A DNA stretch of 12,929 bases, from NCBI GenBank assembly GCA_020024395.1, contig JAHHTV010000025.1, positions 1 to 12,929 of the forward strand. Direction: 5' to 3'. This stretch comes from Anaerotignum sp. (GTDB lineage: Bacteria > Bacillota > Clostridia > Lachnospirales > Anaerotignaceae). The notes under the pieces were generated by a model. It searched no databases. It was not told where the DNA came from and saw only the letters and a program-made list of their open reading frames with translations. Positions 1-7,080 of the stretch are shown piece by piece (position 1 is the first letter of the stretch; each line of letters starts with the position of its first letter). The position numbers were made by a program, and so were the translations under genes.

Positions 1-73
1 ATACTATACCATACAACCATCACAATATCATGAAAATCATTCGTTCATTTATGTCATAAAGGGGGGCTTAAAA

Positions 74-229
74 ATGTATCAAATCATATTTTTAATACTT
101 TGTGTATGCATTGGCTATTTTGCTTATAAGCATGCTGGTGCAGTGCGTGACGATGGCAGCTCCATATGTCGCAAAAATTGCGATGTTTGCCCCAGAAAAT
201 GTTTTTTATCTAACCATAAAAAAGACTAA
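74..229 (+). CDS. small Cys-rich single-pass membrane protein (51 aa)
   Basis: Reads from ATG at 74 to TAA at 227-229, giving 51 residues. A strong AAAGGGGGG ribosome binding site at 59-67 lies 6-7 nt upstream of the ATG. Residues 3-18 form one hydrophobic segment (IIFLILCVCIGYFAY), followed by a short polar tail with four cysteines at positions 32, 36, 39 and 43 (C-x3-C-x2-C-x3-C), and a lysine-rich end. The layout (N-terminal membrane anchor plus a compact cysteine cluster) resembles the small FeoB-associated Cys-rich membrane proteins of Firmicutes, but that is a resemblance of architecture only, and no feoB is visible in the window. The cysteines could bind a metal or an Fe-S cluster; this is inference. 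A reading frame that ends with TAA at 57-59 just before the ribosome binding site could be the tail of an upstream gene in the same operon. A terminator follows directly, which supports it as a real, last gene of a transcript. Confidence 0.62.
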   Translation: MYQIIFLILCVCIGYFAYKHAGAVRDDGSSICRKNCDVCPRKCFLSNHKKD

Positions 230-238
230 AAATAAAGC

Positions 239-274
239 CCCCCTTTTTGTTTGTACACAAAAAGGGGGTTTTTA
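239..274. terminator. bidirectional intrinsic terminator
   Basis: A perfect 12-bp stem (CCCCCTTTTTGT at 239-250 with its complement at 257-268, loop TTGTAC) is followed by TTTTT on the plus strand. On the minus strand the same hairpin is followed by a T-rich stretch. It sits between the Cys-rich protein gene (+) and the convergent cytidylate-kinase-like gene (-) and can serve both. Confidence 0.85.
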
Positions 275-874
275 TTATCTTTTTTCAATATAATTTTTTA
301 ATACTGCAACCACATTATCAATATTCATTTTTGATGTATTGATACACAAATCATAATTTTCTGTTTTGCCCCATTTTTTGCCCGCAAAATAATTATAATA
401 CCCTGCACGTTTTTTATCTGTTTTCAATACAGTTGCTTCTGCATGTTTGCTTTCCAATCCATATTCTTCCACCGCACGTTTGACACGGTCTTTCATTTCT
501 GCATAAATAAAAATATTGATACAATTCGGGAAATCTGCAAGCACATAATCAGCAGAACGCCCCACTATCACACAGCTGCCTTGTTCAGCCACTTCTTTGA
601 TGACTTGTGACTGCACCAAAAATATTTTTTCATTCAGTGGTAAGCCATAATTGTCCATCATGGGTGTCAAAGATGTCAGAGAAAACAACAAATTCCCTTT
701 TGATACCAATTCTGCATCTTTGAAACATTCTGCGGAAAGACCTGTTTTTTCTGCTGCTAAGTTAATCAATTCATTGTCATAAAATCCAATATTGAGTTCT
801 TCTGCCAATTTTTTTGCAATAATTCTACCACCACTACCATATTGTCGACTGATTGTAATCACTTTGTGTTCCAT
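275..874 (-). CDS. cytidylate kinase-like family protein
   Basis: A 199-residue P-loop protein of the cytidylate-kinase-like family (Pfam Cytidylate_kin2 type), common in Clostridia. Visible family landmarks are ITISRQYGSGGR at residues 6-17, FYDNELI at 31-37, VGRSADYVL at 104-112 and the C-terminal stretch around KRAGYYNYFAGKKWG at 155-169 followed by NYDLCINTS. The P-loop reads GSGGR where canonical Cmk has GSGKS, so the usual Walker A lysine is absent. True CMP kinase activity therefore cannot be assumed, and the physiological substrate of this family is not established to my knowledge. The ATG at 874 is preferred to the one at 880, because the AAAAAAGGGGG site ends 7 nt before 874 but would almost touch 880. 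The gene is monocistronic between a divergent promoter region and a terminator. Confidence 0.85.
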   Translation of the reverse strand: MEHKVITISRQYGSGGRIIAKKLAEELNIGFYDNELINLAAEKTGLSAECFKDAELVSKGNLLFSLTSLTPMMDNYGLPLNEKIFLVQSQVIKEVAEQGSCVIVGRSADYVLADFPNCINIFIYAEMKDRVKRAVEEYGLESKHAEATVLKTDKKRAGYYNYFAGKKWGKTENYDLCINTSKMNIDNVVAVLKNYIEKR

Positions 875-913
875 GCACATTCCCCCTTTTTTGCTATTAT
901 TTTCCTTTCTATT

Positions 914-942
914 ATTATACATCTTCTGCTACAAATTTACAA
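914..942 (-). promoter_or_regulatory. promoter of the cytidylate kinase-like gene
   Basis: On the minus strand, TTGTAA (937-942, 4/6 match to TTGACA) is separated by 17 bp from a perfect TATAAT (914-919). It lies about 40 bp upstream of the start codon at 874. It looks like a housekeeping sigma-A-type promoter and is divergent from the aspS promoter. Confidence 0.6.
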
Positions 943-987
943 CAACATCCATTTTGTCAAATTCTCGTAGAAAATGAACGGATAAAC

Positions 988-1015
988 TTTACTTTTTTCG
1001 GAAAAATGGTATGAT
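988..1015 (+). promoter_or_regulatory. aspS promoter (extended -10)
   Basis: TTTACT (988-993) and TATGAT (1010-1015) are separated by 16 bp, and the -10 is preceded by TGG, giving an extended -10 (TGnTATGAT). Transcription would start near 1022, leaving a short 5' leader of about 34 nt before aspS. There is no room for, and no sign of, a T-box here. Confidence 0.65.
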
Positions 1016-1055
1016 AGTAACAGAAAATTTTTATCTGTAAGGAGATTTTGAAGAT

Positions 1056-2876
1056 ATGGGAGAAGCATTAACTGGATTAAAAAGAAGTCATATGTGTTGT
1101 CATGTAGACGAAACCATGATTGGGCAAGAAGTCACCGTTATGGGCTGGGTACAGCGTCGTCGTGATTTGGGACAGCTGATATTCATTGCATTGCGTGATA
1201 GAACAGGTTTGTTACAGATTGCTGTAGACGGCAACACTGCACCCAAAGAAATTTTTGAAAAAGCAGAAACCGTACGCAGTGAATATACATTGGCAGTGCG
1301 TGGCGTTGTTGCTGCAAGAACAGAAGGCAACATCAACCCCAACATGAAAACAGGCAAAATTGAAATTATTGCATCTGAATTTCGGATATTGTCTGAATCT
1401 GAAACAACACCTTTCCAAATCGAGGACAATATCACTGTCAAAGATGATTTGCGTTTGAAATACAGATACTTAGATTTGAGAAGACCTTCCCAGCTCCACA
1501 ATCTGGTATTGCGTCACAATGTTGTACAAGTATTGCGTCAATTTTTGAGCAACGAAGGATTTTTGGAAATCGAAACCCCTATTTTGGGTAAATCCACGCC
1601 AGAAGGTGCAAGAGATTATCTCGTGCCTAGCCGTGTACACCCCGGCAACTTCTATGGTCTGCCACAATCCCCACAGCTTTACAAACAGCTTTTGATGGTT
1701 TCTGGTATGGATCGTTATTACCAAGTAGCAAAATGTTTCCGTGATGAAGATTTGAGAGCAGATAGACAGCCCGAATTTACACAAGTAGATATGGAGCTTT
1801 CTTTTGTAGATGTAGATGATATATTAGATGTCAATGAAAGATTGTTACAAAAAGTATTCAAAGACATTATGCATGTTGATGTCAAATTACCTTTGCAACG
1901 TATGACATACAAAGAAGCGATGGAACGTTTTGGCTCTGACAAACCTGATGTACGTTTTGGCATGGAATTGGTCAATATTTCTGATATTGTAAAAGATACA
2001 GAATTTGTGGTATTCCAATCTGCGTTACAAGCAGGTGGCAGTGTGCGTGCCATCAATGCCAAAGGCTGTGGCACATTTCCTAGAAAAAAAATCGACAGTT
2101 TCGTAGAATTTGTCAAAACATATCGTGCAAAAGGTTTGGCATGGATTGCTGTACAACAAGACGGCAGCTTAAAAACACAAATTGCCAAATTCTTTACACC
2201 TGAAAAATTGAAAGAAATCGTTGACAAAATGGATGGACAACCCGGCGACTTAATACTCATTTGTGCAGACAGCAACAAAGTGGTGTTTGATGCTTTGGGT
2301 GCATTGCGTTTGGAACTTTCCAAAATGCTGGAATTGACAAAAGCAGATGATTTCCGTTTCTTGTGGATTACAGAATTTCCTATGTTGGAATGGGACGAAG
2401 AAGAAAACAGATATGTGGCAGTACATCATCCATTTACCGCTCCTATGGACGAAGATTTGGAACTGCTTGACACAGACCCTGGTGCAGTGCGTGCAAAAGC
2501 ATATGATATTGTATTAAACGGTTATGAATTGGGTGGTGGTTCTATCAGAATTCACCGCAGAGATATACAACAAAAAATGTTTACACTGCTTGGCTTCACA
2601 CAAGAAGATGCGCAAGAACGTTTCGGCTTCTTGTTAGATGCATTCAAATATGGTGTACCACCACATGGTGGTTTGGCATTTGGTTTAGATAGAATGATTA
2701 TGTTGATGAGCGGTGCAACCAGTATCCGTGATGTCATTGCATTCCCCAAAGTAAAAGATGCATCTTGCCCCATGACAGATGCCCCCAATGTCGTAGAACA
2801 AAAACAGCTTGATGAATTAGCAATCACTTTCAATGAAGAATTGCTCAAAGCTGCACAAGCAGAAAATGCAGAATAA
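1056..2876 (+). CDS. aspS: aspartyl-tRNA synthetase (AspRS)
   Basis: Cytoplasmic class II synthetase of 606 residues, the full bacterial length. It charges tRNA-Asp with aspartate using ATP. In order: an N-terminal OB-fold anticodon-binding domain (about 10-110, with GWVQRRRDLG at 30-39), the catalytic core with motif 1 around FLEIETPIL (169-177), motif 2 FRDEDLRADRQPEFTQ (228-243), the bacterial GAD insertion (about 295-420) and motif 3 GLAFGLDR (539-546). An AAGGAG site at 1039-1044 lies 11 nt before the ATG, and an extended -10 promoter lies upstream. Two OB-fold positions used to separate tRNA-Asp-specific from relaxed (Asp/Asn) enzymes point in opposite directions here (Leu38 versus Gly91), so specificity is left open. 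In many Firmicutes aspS follows hisS; here it is a single-gene unit ending at a terminator. Confidence 0.98.
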   Translation: MGEALTGLKRSHMCCHVDETMIGQEVTVMGWVQRRRDLGQLIFIALRDRTGLLQIAVDGNTAPKEIFEKAETVRSEYTLAVRGVVAARTEGNINPNMKTGKIEIIASEFRILSESETTPFQIEDNITVKDDLRLKYRYLDLRRPSQLHNLVLRHNVVQVLRQFLSNEGFLEIETPILGKSTPEGARDYLVPSRVHPGNFYGLPQSPQLYKQLLMVSGMDRYYQVAKCFRDEDLRADRQPEFTQVDMELSFVDVDDILDVNERLLQKVFKDIMHVDVKLPLQRMTYKEAMERFGSDKPDVRFGMELVNISDIVKDTEFVVFQSALQAGGSVRAINAKGCGTFPRKKIDSFVEFVKTYRAKGLAWIAVQQDGSLKTQIAKFFTPEKLKEIVDKMDGQPGDLILICADSNKVVFDALGALRLELSKMLELTKADDFRFLWITEFPMLEWDEEENRYVAVHHPFTAPMDEDLELLDTDPGAVRAKAYDIVLNGYELGGGSIRIHRRDIQQKMFTLLGFTQEDAQERFGFLLDAFKYGVPPHGGLAFGLDRMIMLMSGATSIRDVIAFPKVKDASCPMTDAPNVVEQKQLDELAITFNEELLKAAQAENAE

Positions 2877-2887
2877 TATACAATAAT

Positions 2888-2921
2888 AAAAAAGCCTTAT
2901 TTTCAGAATAAGGCTTTTTTT
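2888..2921. terminator. bidirectional terminator between aspS and the B3/B4 gene
   Basis: Left arm 2888-2901 (A-run, then GCCTTATT) pairs fully with 2907-2920 (AATAAGGC, then T-run) around a 5-nt TTCAG loop. A T-tract runs to 2921 on the plus strand, and the mirrored A-run gives a T-tract on the minus strand. It serves aspS (+) and the convergent gene whose stop is at 2923. Confidence 0.88.
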
Positions 2922-2922
2922 G

Positions 2923-3585
2923 TTATGGTAACAATATTTTTGTTTCAAAGTCTGTTGCTTTTGCATGATTTTGCAGTAATGCTTCTGCTTGCTTCAGCCA
3001 TGTATCCAATGTTTCTGCACCATCAAAACAATAAAATATCATCAAAATTTCTTTTGTATTTTCTGTCACCATGGTACGCAAACTGTCACTTGTCGGATTG
3101 CCAAACGCTCCCAAATCATCAAATAATACAGGCAAATATGCAATATTTAGCACATCTTTTCCAATCCCCTGATATGCTGTGCCTTCTTCTGCACGCTTCC
3201 ACACAATGTCCCCTTTTATTTTTTCTATATCATAAGTACCCATAGAATACCCTGATGCAATCGAAAGAAAATTTGTAATATCTACAATATTGTTGATATC
3301 ATACAGCCCTCTTTCTTTTGCAATTCTGCGACACATCGCTTCTGCGGAACAACGATAACGGTTTGGGTCTTTTCCCAGAGCTTTATACGCCTTTCTAGTA
3401 GATTGTATGTGTTCTCTTTTGTTTGCTTGTGAAAGTTCTGTATCTGCCAATTCTGTAATTTTATTTTGGAACAACGCTGCAAAATCTGTATCTTTTTCAT
3501 ACACTGACACACGACATTGCAATAGCCCCAAAACCACATTTTCACAACATTGTGTAATACTTGGTGAAATATTGATAGAAAGCAA
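2923..3585 (-). CDS. stand-alone B3/B4 (PheRS beta-like, tRNA-editing-fold) domain protein
   Basis: 220 residues with a B3/B4 domain at about 60-185, the fold that in the phenylalanyl-tRNA synthetase beta subunit houses the site that hydrolyses Tyr-tRNA-Phe. Family landmarks are RKAYKALGKDPNRYRCSAEA (64-83), a loop-helix INNIVDITNFLSI (97-109), GTYDIEKIKGDI (116-127) and a C-terminal strand with TEN-TKEIL. Free-standing versions are annotated as B3/4 domain proteins without proven function; a role in clearing or binding mischarged tRNA or free amino acids is inference. The start is TTG at 3583-3585: the three codons just before it in frame are all stops (TGA, TGA, TAG), an AAGGAG site lies 9 nt upstream, and the next in-frame Met is residue 84. 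It has its own weak promoter and sits between aspS and an unknown gene. Confidence 0.85.
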   Translation of the reverse strand: MLSINISPSITQCCENVVLGLLQCRVSVYEKDTDFAALFQNKITELADTELSQANKREHIQSTRKAYKALGKDPNRYRCSAEAMCRRIAKERGLYDINNIVDITNFLSIASGYSMGTYDIEKIKGDIVWKRAEEGTAYQGIGKDVLNIAYLPVLFDDLGAFGNPTSDSLRTMVTENTKEILMIFYCFDGAETLDTWLKQAEALLQNHAKATDFETKILLP

Positions 3586-3612
3586 CTATCATCACTCCTT
3601 TATTTTTTATTT

Positions 3613-3641
3613 ACCATACACTTTTTTACAAAAAATAGCAA
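3613..3641 (-). promoter_or_regulatory. possible promoter of the B3/B4 gene
   Basis: On the minus strand, TTGCTA (3636-3641) is 17 bp from TATGGT (3613-3618), each a 4/6 match to consensus. It lies about 28 bp upstream of the TTG start. The spacing is ideal but the hexamers are weak. Confidence 0.4.
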
Positions 3642-3657
3642 GTTAGAAAAGATGGCA

Positions 3658-3686
3658 TTGCTTTTTTCGTGAAAAACAAGTATCAT
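3658..3686 (+). promoter_or_regulatory. promoter of the 136-aa hypothetical gene
   Basis: TTGCTT (3658-3663) and TATCAT (3681-3686, 5/6 match) are separated by 17 bp. The start codon at 3712 follows 25 bp downstream, so the leader would be under 20 nt. It is divergent from the B3/B4 promoter in the same 126-bp gap. Confidence 0.5.
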
Positions 3687-3711
3687 ATTGAAGAAAGGAG
3701 CGATTGAGATT

Positions 3712-4122
3712 ATGACAGATGCTATATCATTATTAGTTTCTTGCACAGAGTATTATGCATATTTGAAAAACATTGCTGGAAACCATGTATATTTATCATT
3801 GGAAAAAAACGAATTAGTAAAAACATTGTTACAAACACAAGCACAATTCCCCAGCATGGATTTAGATTTTTATATGGGGTTATTGGATGGTTTGTTGGCT
3901 ATGGAAAGCGATGCAACAGAAAATGCATATGCTGCATACAAAGCCAGAACCGAATTAGTCATTGATGTTGTCAACCGCATTGCCAAAGCACACCATATGG
4001 AAGCAGCTGAGGCTTGTCAAATGTATTACAACTCTCGTGTTGCCGAAGCGGTATCCGAAGACCGTACAGGCTATTATCAAAAATCAGCTGATGAAATTTT
4101 TGCATTACTTGAACAAGCATAA
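3712..4122 (+). CDS. hypothetical helical protein (136 aa)
   Basis: I do not recognise this gene firmly. It encodes 136 residues with no signal peptide or membrane segment, predicted by eye to be almost all helical. The C-terminal half, with EACQMYYNSRVAEAVSEDRTG (about 100-120) and YYQKSADEIFALLEQ (121-135), is reminiscent of small DUF3791-like proteins found widely in Clostridia, whose function is unknown; this is a resemblance from memory. The ATG at 3712 is chosen over an in-frame TTG at 3688, because AAAGGAG at 3694-3700 lies 11 nt before the ATG and downstream of the TTG. The codon use matches its neighbours, and the gene has its own promoter and terminator, so it is very likely expressed as a single-gene unit. 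It is divergent from the B3/B4 gene and convergent with valS. Confidence 0.75.
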   Translation: MTDAISLLVSCTEYYAYLKNIAGNHVYLSLEKNELVKTLLQTQAQFPSMDLDFYMGLLDGLLAMESDATENAYAAYKARTELVIDVVNRIAKAHHMEAAEACQMYYNSRVAEAVSEDRTGYYQKSADEIFALLEQA

Positions 4123-4133
4123 TACATAAAAAC

Positions 4134-4166
4134 ACCGCAATACAAATCGTATTGCGGTATTTTTTT
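4134..4166. terminator. bidirectional terminator between the 136-aa gene and valS
   Basis: A perfect 10-bp stem, ACCGCAATAC (4134-4143) with GTATTGCGGT (4149-4158), loop AAATC, is followed by A and a seven-T run on the plus strand. On the minus strand it is followed by G and TTTTT. The valS stop is only a few bases away, so it ends both transcripts. Confidence 0.9.
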
Positions 4167-4169
4167 CTA

Positions 4170-6803
4170 TTATTTGTGTAATTGTGCCAAACGTTCTTCT
4201 ACTTGTGCCAATATTGCTCTATATTTCTGTTCTTTTGCTTTTTCTTCCTCAATGACTTTTTGTGGTGCTTTTGCCACAAACCCTTGATTAGAAAGTTTCT
4301 TTTCTACACGTTCAATTTCTTTGAGCATTTTTTCTTTTTCTTTTTGCAGGCGTTCTACTTCTTTTTCGATATCCACCAACTCTGCCAAAGGCATATAAAT
4401 GGTTGCATCTGTAATCACAACAGAAACTGCATCTTCTCCAATACCGTTTTTGTCTGATTGCACAGTCACCTCGCTAGCACTGCCCAATGTTTTGAAAAAT
4501 ACTTTGCTGTGTTCAAAAATATGACGCACTTCTTCTTTTTCAGACACTACAAACATCTGTACTTTTTTAGATGGTGCCACATTCATTTCTGCACGAATGT
4601 TACGGATATTTCTAACTGCTTCTTTTATGGCATCAATTTCTGTTTCATTTTCAATATAGTTCCATTCTTCTTTATATACAGGCCATTGTGAAATCATAAT
4701 ACTTTCTTCTTCATCTTGTATATGGCAGAACAATTCTTCTGTAATATAAGGCATAAATGGATGCAATAATTTCAATGCGTTCAAAAGCACAGTTTTCAAT
4801 GTCCATAATGCGGCTTCTCTTGTGGTATCCTCTTTGTTATACAAACGAGGTTTTACCATTTCGATATACCAGTCACAATATTCATCCCAAAGGAAATCAT
4901 AAATTTTTTGTGCTGCTAAGCCCAATTCATAATGTTCCAGATTTTCAGAAACATCTTTTGCCAATGTGTTCACTTTAGACAGTATCCATTTATCTGCGGA
5001 TGTGAGCATCAACAGTTTTGTTCCCTGTTTTTCTTCCATATTCATCATCACAAAACGGCTTGCATTCCAAATTTTGTTGCAGAAGTTACGGCAGTTATCC
5101 AATCTTTCCCAATAAAAACGCATATCATTACCAGGTGCATTACCTGTAATGAGCATCAAACGCAAAGGGTCTGCACCATAGTTTTTGATAACTTCCAGAG
5201 GGTCGATACCATTGCCCAATGATTTTGAGAATTTTCTCCCCTGGTCATCACGAATTAAACCATGTATCAATACATCATGGAATGGCACTTCGCCCATATT
5301 TTCCATACCAGAGAATACCATTCTCACAACCCAGAAGAATATGATATCATATCCTGTAATCAATGTGCTTGTTGGATAGAAATGTGCCAATTCTTCTGTT
5401 TTTTCAGGCCAGCCCAATGTAGAAAATGGCCACAAAGCAGAACTAAACCAAGTATCCAATGTGTCCTCATCTTGTTTCAAATTGGTGCAGCCACATTTTT
5501 CACAAGCACCCAGATTTGTTTTGCTTACGGTGATATGTCCACAGTCTGCACAATAATATGCAGGAATACGATGTCCCCACCACAACTGACGAGAAATACA
5601 CCAATCTCTTATCGTTTCCAACCAATGCATATACACTTTGCCAAAACGGTCAGGCACAAAACGCAATTCATTTTTCTGATATACTTCCATTGCAGGTTTT
5701 GCCAATTCTTCCATACACACAAACCATTGCAATTTAATCATGGGTTCAATGGGTGCATTACATCTTTCATGGCAACCAACCGCATGATTGATATCTTCAA
5801 TCTGTATCAAATATCCTTGTTCTTTCAATTTTGCAACAACTGCTTTTCTTGCTTCTTTTCTGTCCATGCCTGCAAATTCGCCTGCTTTTTCATTCATCGT
5901 ACCATTATCATGCATAACCGTAATACGAGGCAAATCATGACGCAATCCCACTTCAAAGTCATTTGGGTCATGTGCAGGTGTAATTTTTACAACACCTGTA
6001 CCAAATTCTCTATCCACATATTCATCTGCAATAATGGGAATTTCTCTGTCCATCAAAGGCAAAATACAAGTTTTTCCAATCAAATGTTTATATCTTTCAT
6101 CTTCTGGGTGTACTGCCACAGCTGTATCGCCCATCATGGTTTCTGGACGTGTAGTAGCCAAACGTAATTTTTCATCTGTACCCACAACAGGATATGCAAT
6201 GTGGTAAAAATGACCTGCGGTTTCCACATGATTCACTTCTGCATCAGAAATAGTTGTTTGACACTCTGGGCACCAGTTTATAATTTTTTCACCACGATAG
6301 ATATATCCTTTTTCATACAAACGGCAGAACACTTCCAAAACCGCTTCGGAACAGCCTTCATCCATGGTAAAACGTACTCTGTCCCAGTCACAGGAGCAAC
6401 CCAATTTTCTTAATTGGTTTAATATAATACCGCCATATTCTTCTTTCCAAGCCCACGCACGTTCCAAAAAGCCTTCACGACCCACATCGTCTTTTGTCAG
6501 CCCTTCAGATGCCATTTTTTGTACCACTTTCAATTCTGTAGAGATACTTGCATGGTCAATGCCAGGTATCCACAAAGCATTATAACCTGCCATTCTTTTC
6601 CAACGAATTAAAATATCCTGCATGGTGTTATCTAATGCGTGTCCCATATGCAACTGCCCTGTAATATTGGGGGGTGGCATTACAATGGTAAATGGTTTTT
6701 TGCTTTTATCTACTTCTGTATGAAAATATTTCTTTTCCAACCAATTTGCATAAAGTCTGTCCTCTACCACAGATGGGTCAAAATTTTTTGCCAATTCTTT
6801 CAC
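4170..6803 (-). CDS. valS: valyl-tRNA synthetase (ValRS)
   Basis: Cytoplasmic class I synthetase of 877 residues, the normal bacterial length. It joins valine to tRNA-Val and edits mischarged threonine. Visible in order: the HIGH motif as HMGH (52-55), the CP1 editing domain with TTRPETMMGDT (about 218-228) and PAHDPNDF, a zinc-ribbon-like C-x2-C ... C-x2-C (418, 421, 434, 437), the KMSKS motif as KFSKS (524-528), the helical anticodon-binding domain, and the C-terminal coiled coil (about 809-877) typical of ValRS. The start is GTG at 6801-6803, 9 nt after AAGGAGG at 6813-6819. The frame stays open upstream to 6911, but that extension lies over the T-box and terminator and is not coding. Expression is controlled by the T-box leader just upstream. 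HASISTE replaces the more common HAGIATQ after the first motif. Confidence 0.98.
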   Translation of the reverse strand: MKELAKNFDPSVVEDRLYANWLEKKYFHTEVDKSKKPFTIVMPPPNITGQLHMGHALDNTMQDILIRWKRMAGYNALWIPGIDHASISTELKVVQKMASEGLTKDDVGREGFLERAWAWKEEYGGIILNQLRKLGCSCDWDRVRFTMDEGCSEAVLEVFCRLYEKGYIYRGEKIINWCPECQTTISDAEVNHVETAGHFYHIAYPVVGTDEKLRLATTRPETMMGDTAVAVHPEDERYKHLIGKTCILPLMDREIPIIADEYVDREFGTGVVKITPAHDPNDFEVGLRHDLPRITVMHDNGTMNEKAGEFAGMDRKEARKAVVAKLKEQGYLIQIEDINHAVGCHERCNAPIEPMIKLQWFVCMEELAKPAMEVYQKNELRFVPDRFGKVYMHWLETIRDWCISRQLWWGHRIPAYYCADCGHITVSKTNLGACEKCGCTNLKQDEDTLDTWFSSALWPFSTLGWPEKTEELAHFYPTSTLITGYDIIFFWVVRMVFSGMENMGEVPFHDVLIHGLIRDDQGRKFSKSLGNGIDPLEVIKNYGADPLRLMLITGNAPGNDMRFYWERLDNCRNFCNKIWNASRFVMMNMEEKQGTKLLMLTSADKWILSKVNTLAKDVSENLEHYELGLAAQKIYDFLWDEYCDWYIEMVKPRLYNKEDTTREAALWTLKTVLLNALKLLHPFMPYITEELFCHIQDEEESIMISQWPVYKEEWNYIENETEIDAIKEAVRNIRNIRAEMNVAPSKKVQMFVVSEKEEVRHIFEHSKVFFKTLGSASEVTVQSDKNGIGEDAVSVVITDATIYMPLAELVDIEKEVERLQKEKEKMLKEIERVEKKLSNQGFVAKAPQKVIEEEKAKEQKYRAILAQVEERLAQLHK

Positions 6804-6827
6804 TGATATTTTCCTCCTTTTTCTGAT

Positions 6828-6865
6828 AAAAAAAGAGCCTTTCTCCCAAAAAGGGCGAAAAGCTC
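6828..6865 (-). terminator. T-box-controlled intrinsic terminator
   Basis: On the minus strand, GAGCTTTTC-CCC pairs with GGG-GAAA-GGCTC around a TTTTT loop and is followed by seven T's (6828-6834). Its 5' arm abuts the T-box sequence, so it competes with the antiterminator. It lies 25 nt before the valS start. Confidence 0.9.
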
Positions 6866-7074
6866 GCGGTACCACCTTTATTCCTGTTTGCAACAAACAG
6901 GCTCTTTGCAACCGATAACGAGGTCAACCGTTTTTGTCTACTTTATTTCAACAAAACAACTCCAAAGCTACATTCTGTGCCTCTATTTTGAAAAAACCTT
7001 ACAGCCTATGGGTTTTTCTCTCTGTCAAACGAATTTTGCACATACTCCTCTTTTTCACTGTCTTTATCATATAT
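6828..7074 (-). ncRNA. T-box leader riboswitch with GUA (Val) specifier
   Basis: This is the 5' leader of valS on the minus strand, filling the 334-nt gap between ftsW and valS. In transcript order it contains the AGUA motif (7043-7046) of the specifier-loop region and the flanking stem UGUGC (7038-7042)/GCACA (6976-6980). Next come the CAGAGAG bulge and the GAAAAACC hairpin with the apical GGCUGUAAGG element. The specifier is GUA at 6969-6971 in the context GAAU-GUA-GCUUUGGAG. Stem III is CCUGUUUG-UUG-CAAACAGG (6883-6901), and the T-box sequence AAGGUGGUACCGCG is at 6865-6878. The UGGU bulge would pair with the ACCA end of uncharged tRNA-Val and stabilise the antiterminator, letting transcription proceed into valS. 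The exact 5' end is inferred from the promoter. Confidence 0.95.
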
Positions 7075-7080
7075 GTTTGC

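Noticed and set aside
1..59. Open frame ending TAA at 57-59, possible tail of an upstream gene
   Set aside because: Only about 18 codons fall in the window and no motif is recognisable. The position just before a ribosome binding site is suggestive but not enough to annotate.
102..293. 63-residue plus-strand frame
   Set aside because: It has no ATG near a ribosome binding site, runs through the terminator hairpin, and overlaps the better supported 51-residue gene in another frame.
955..960. Perfect TTGACA on the minus strand upstream of the cytidylate kinase-like gene
   Set aside because: No good -10 lies 16-18 bp downstream (AATTTG there; TAAATT at 15 bp is poor). The TTGTAA/TATAAT pair nearer the gene is the better promoter.
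3545..3592. 16-codon ATG frame overlapping the start of the B3/B4 gene
   Set aside because: The ATG is only 2 nt from the ribosome binding site, too close for efficient initiation, and the frame ends quickly. Kept as a remark under the TTG start.
5262..6167. 301-residue plus-strand frame antisense to valS
   Set aside because: It has a Cys/Phe/His/Ile-rich composition with no family resemblance, lacks a ribosome binding site, and lies wholly over the valS coding sequence.
6804..6911. 36-codon N-terminal extension of ValRS
   Set aside because: It would translate the T-box sequence and terminator. The GTG at 6803 has an ideal ribosome binding site and gives the normal ValRS N-terminus.
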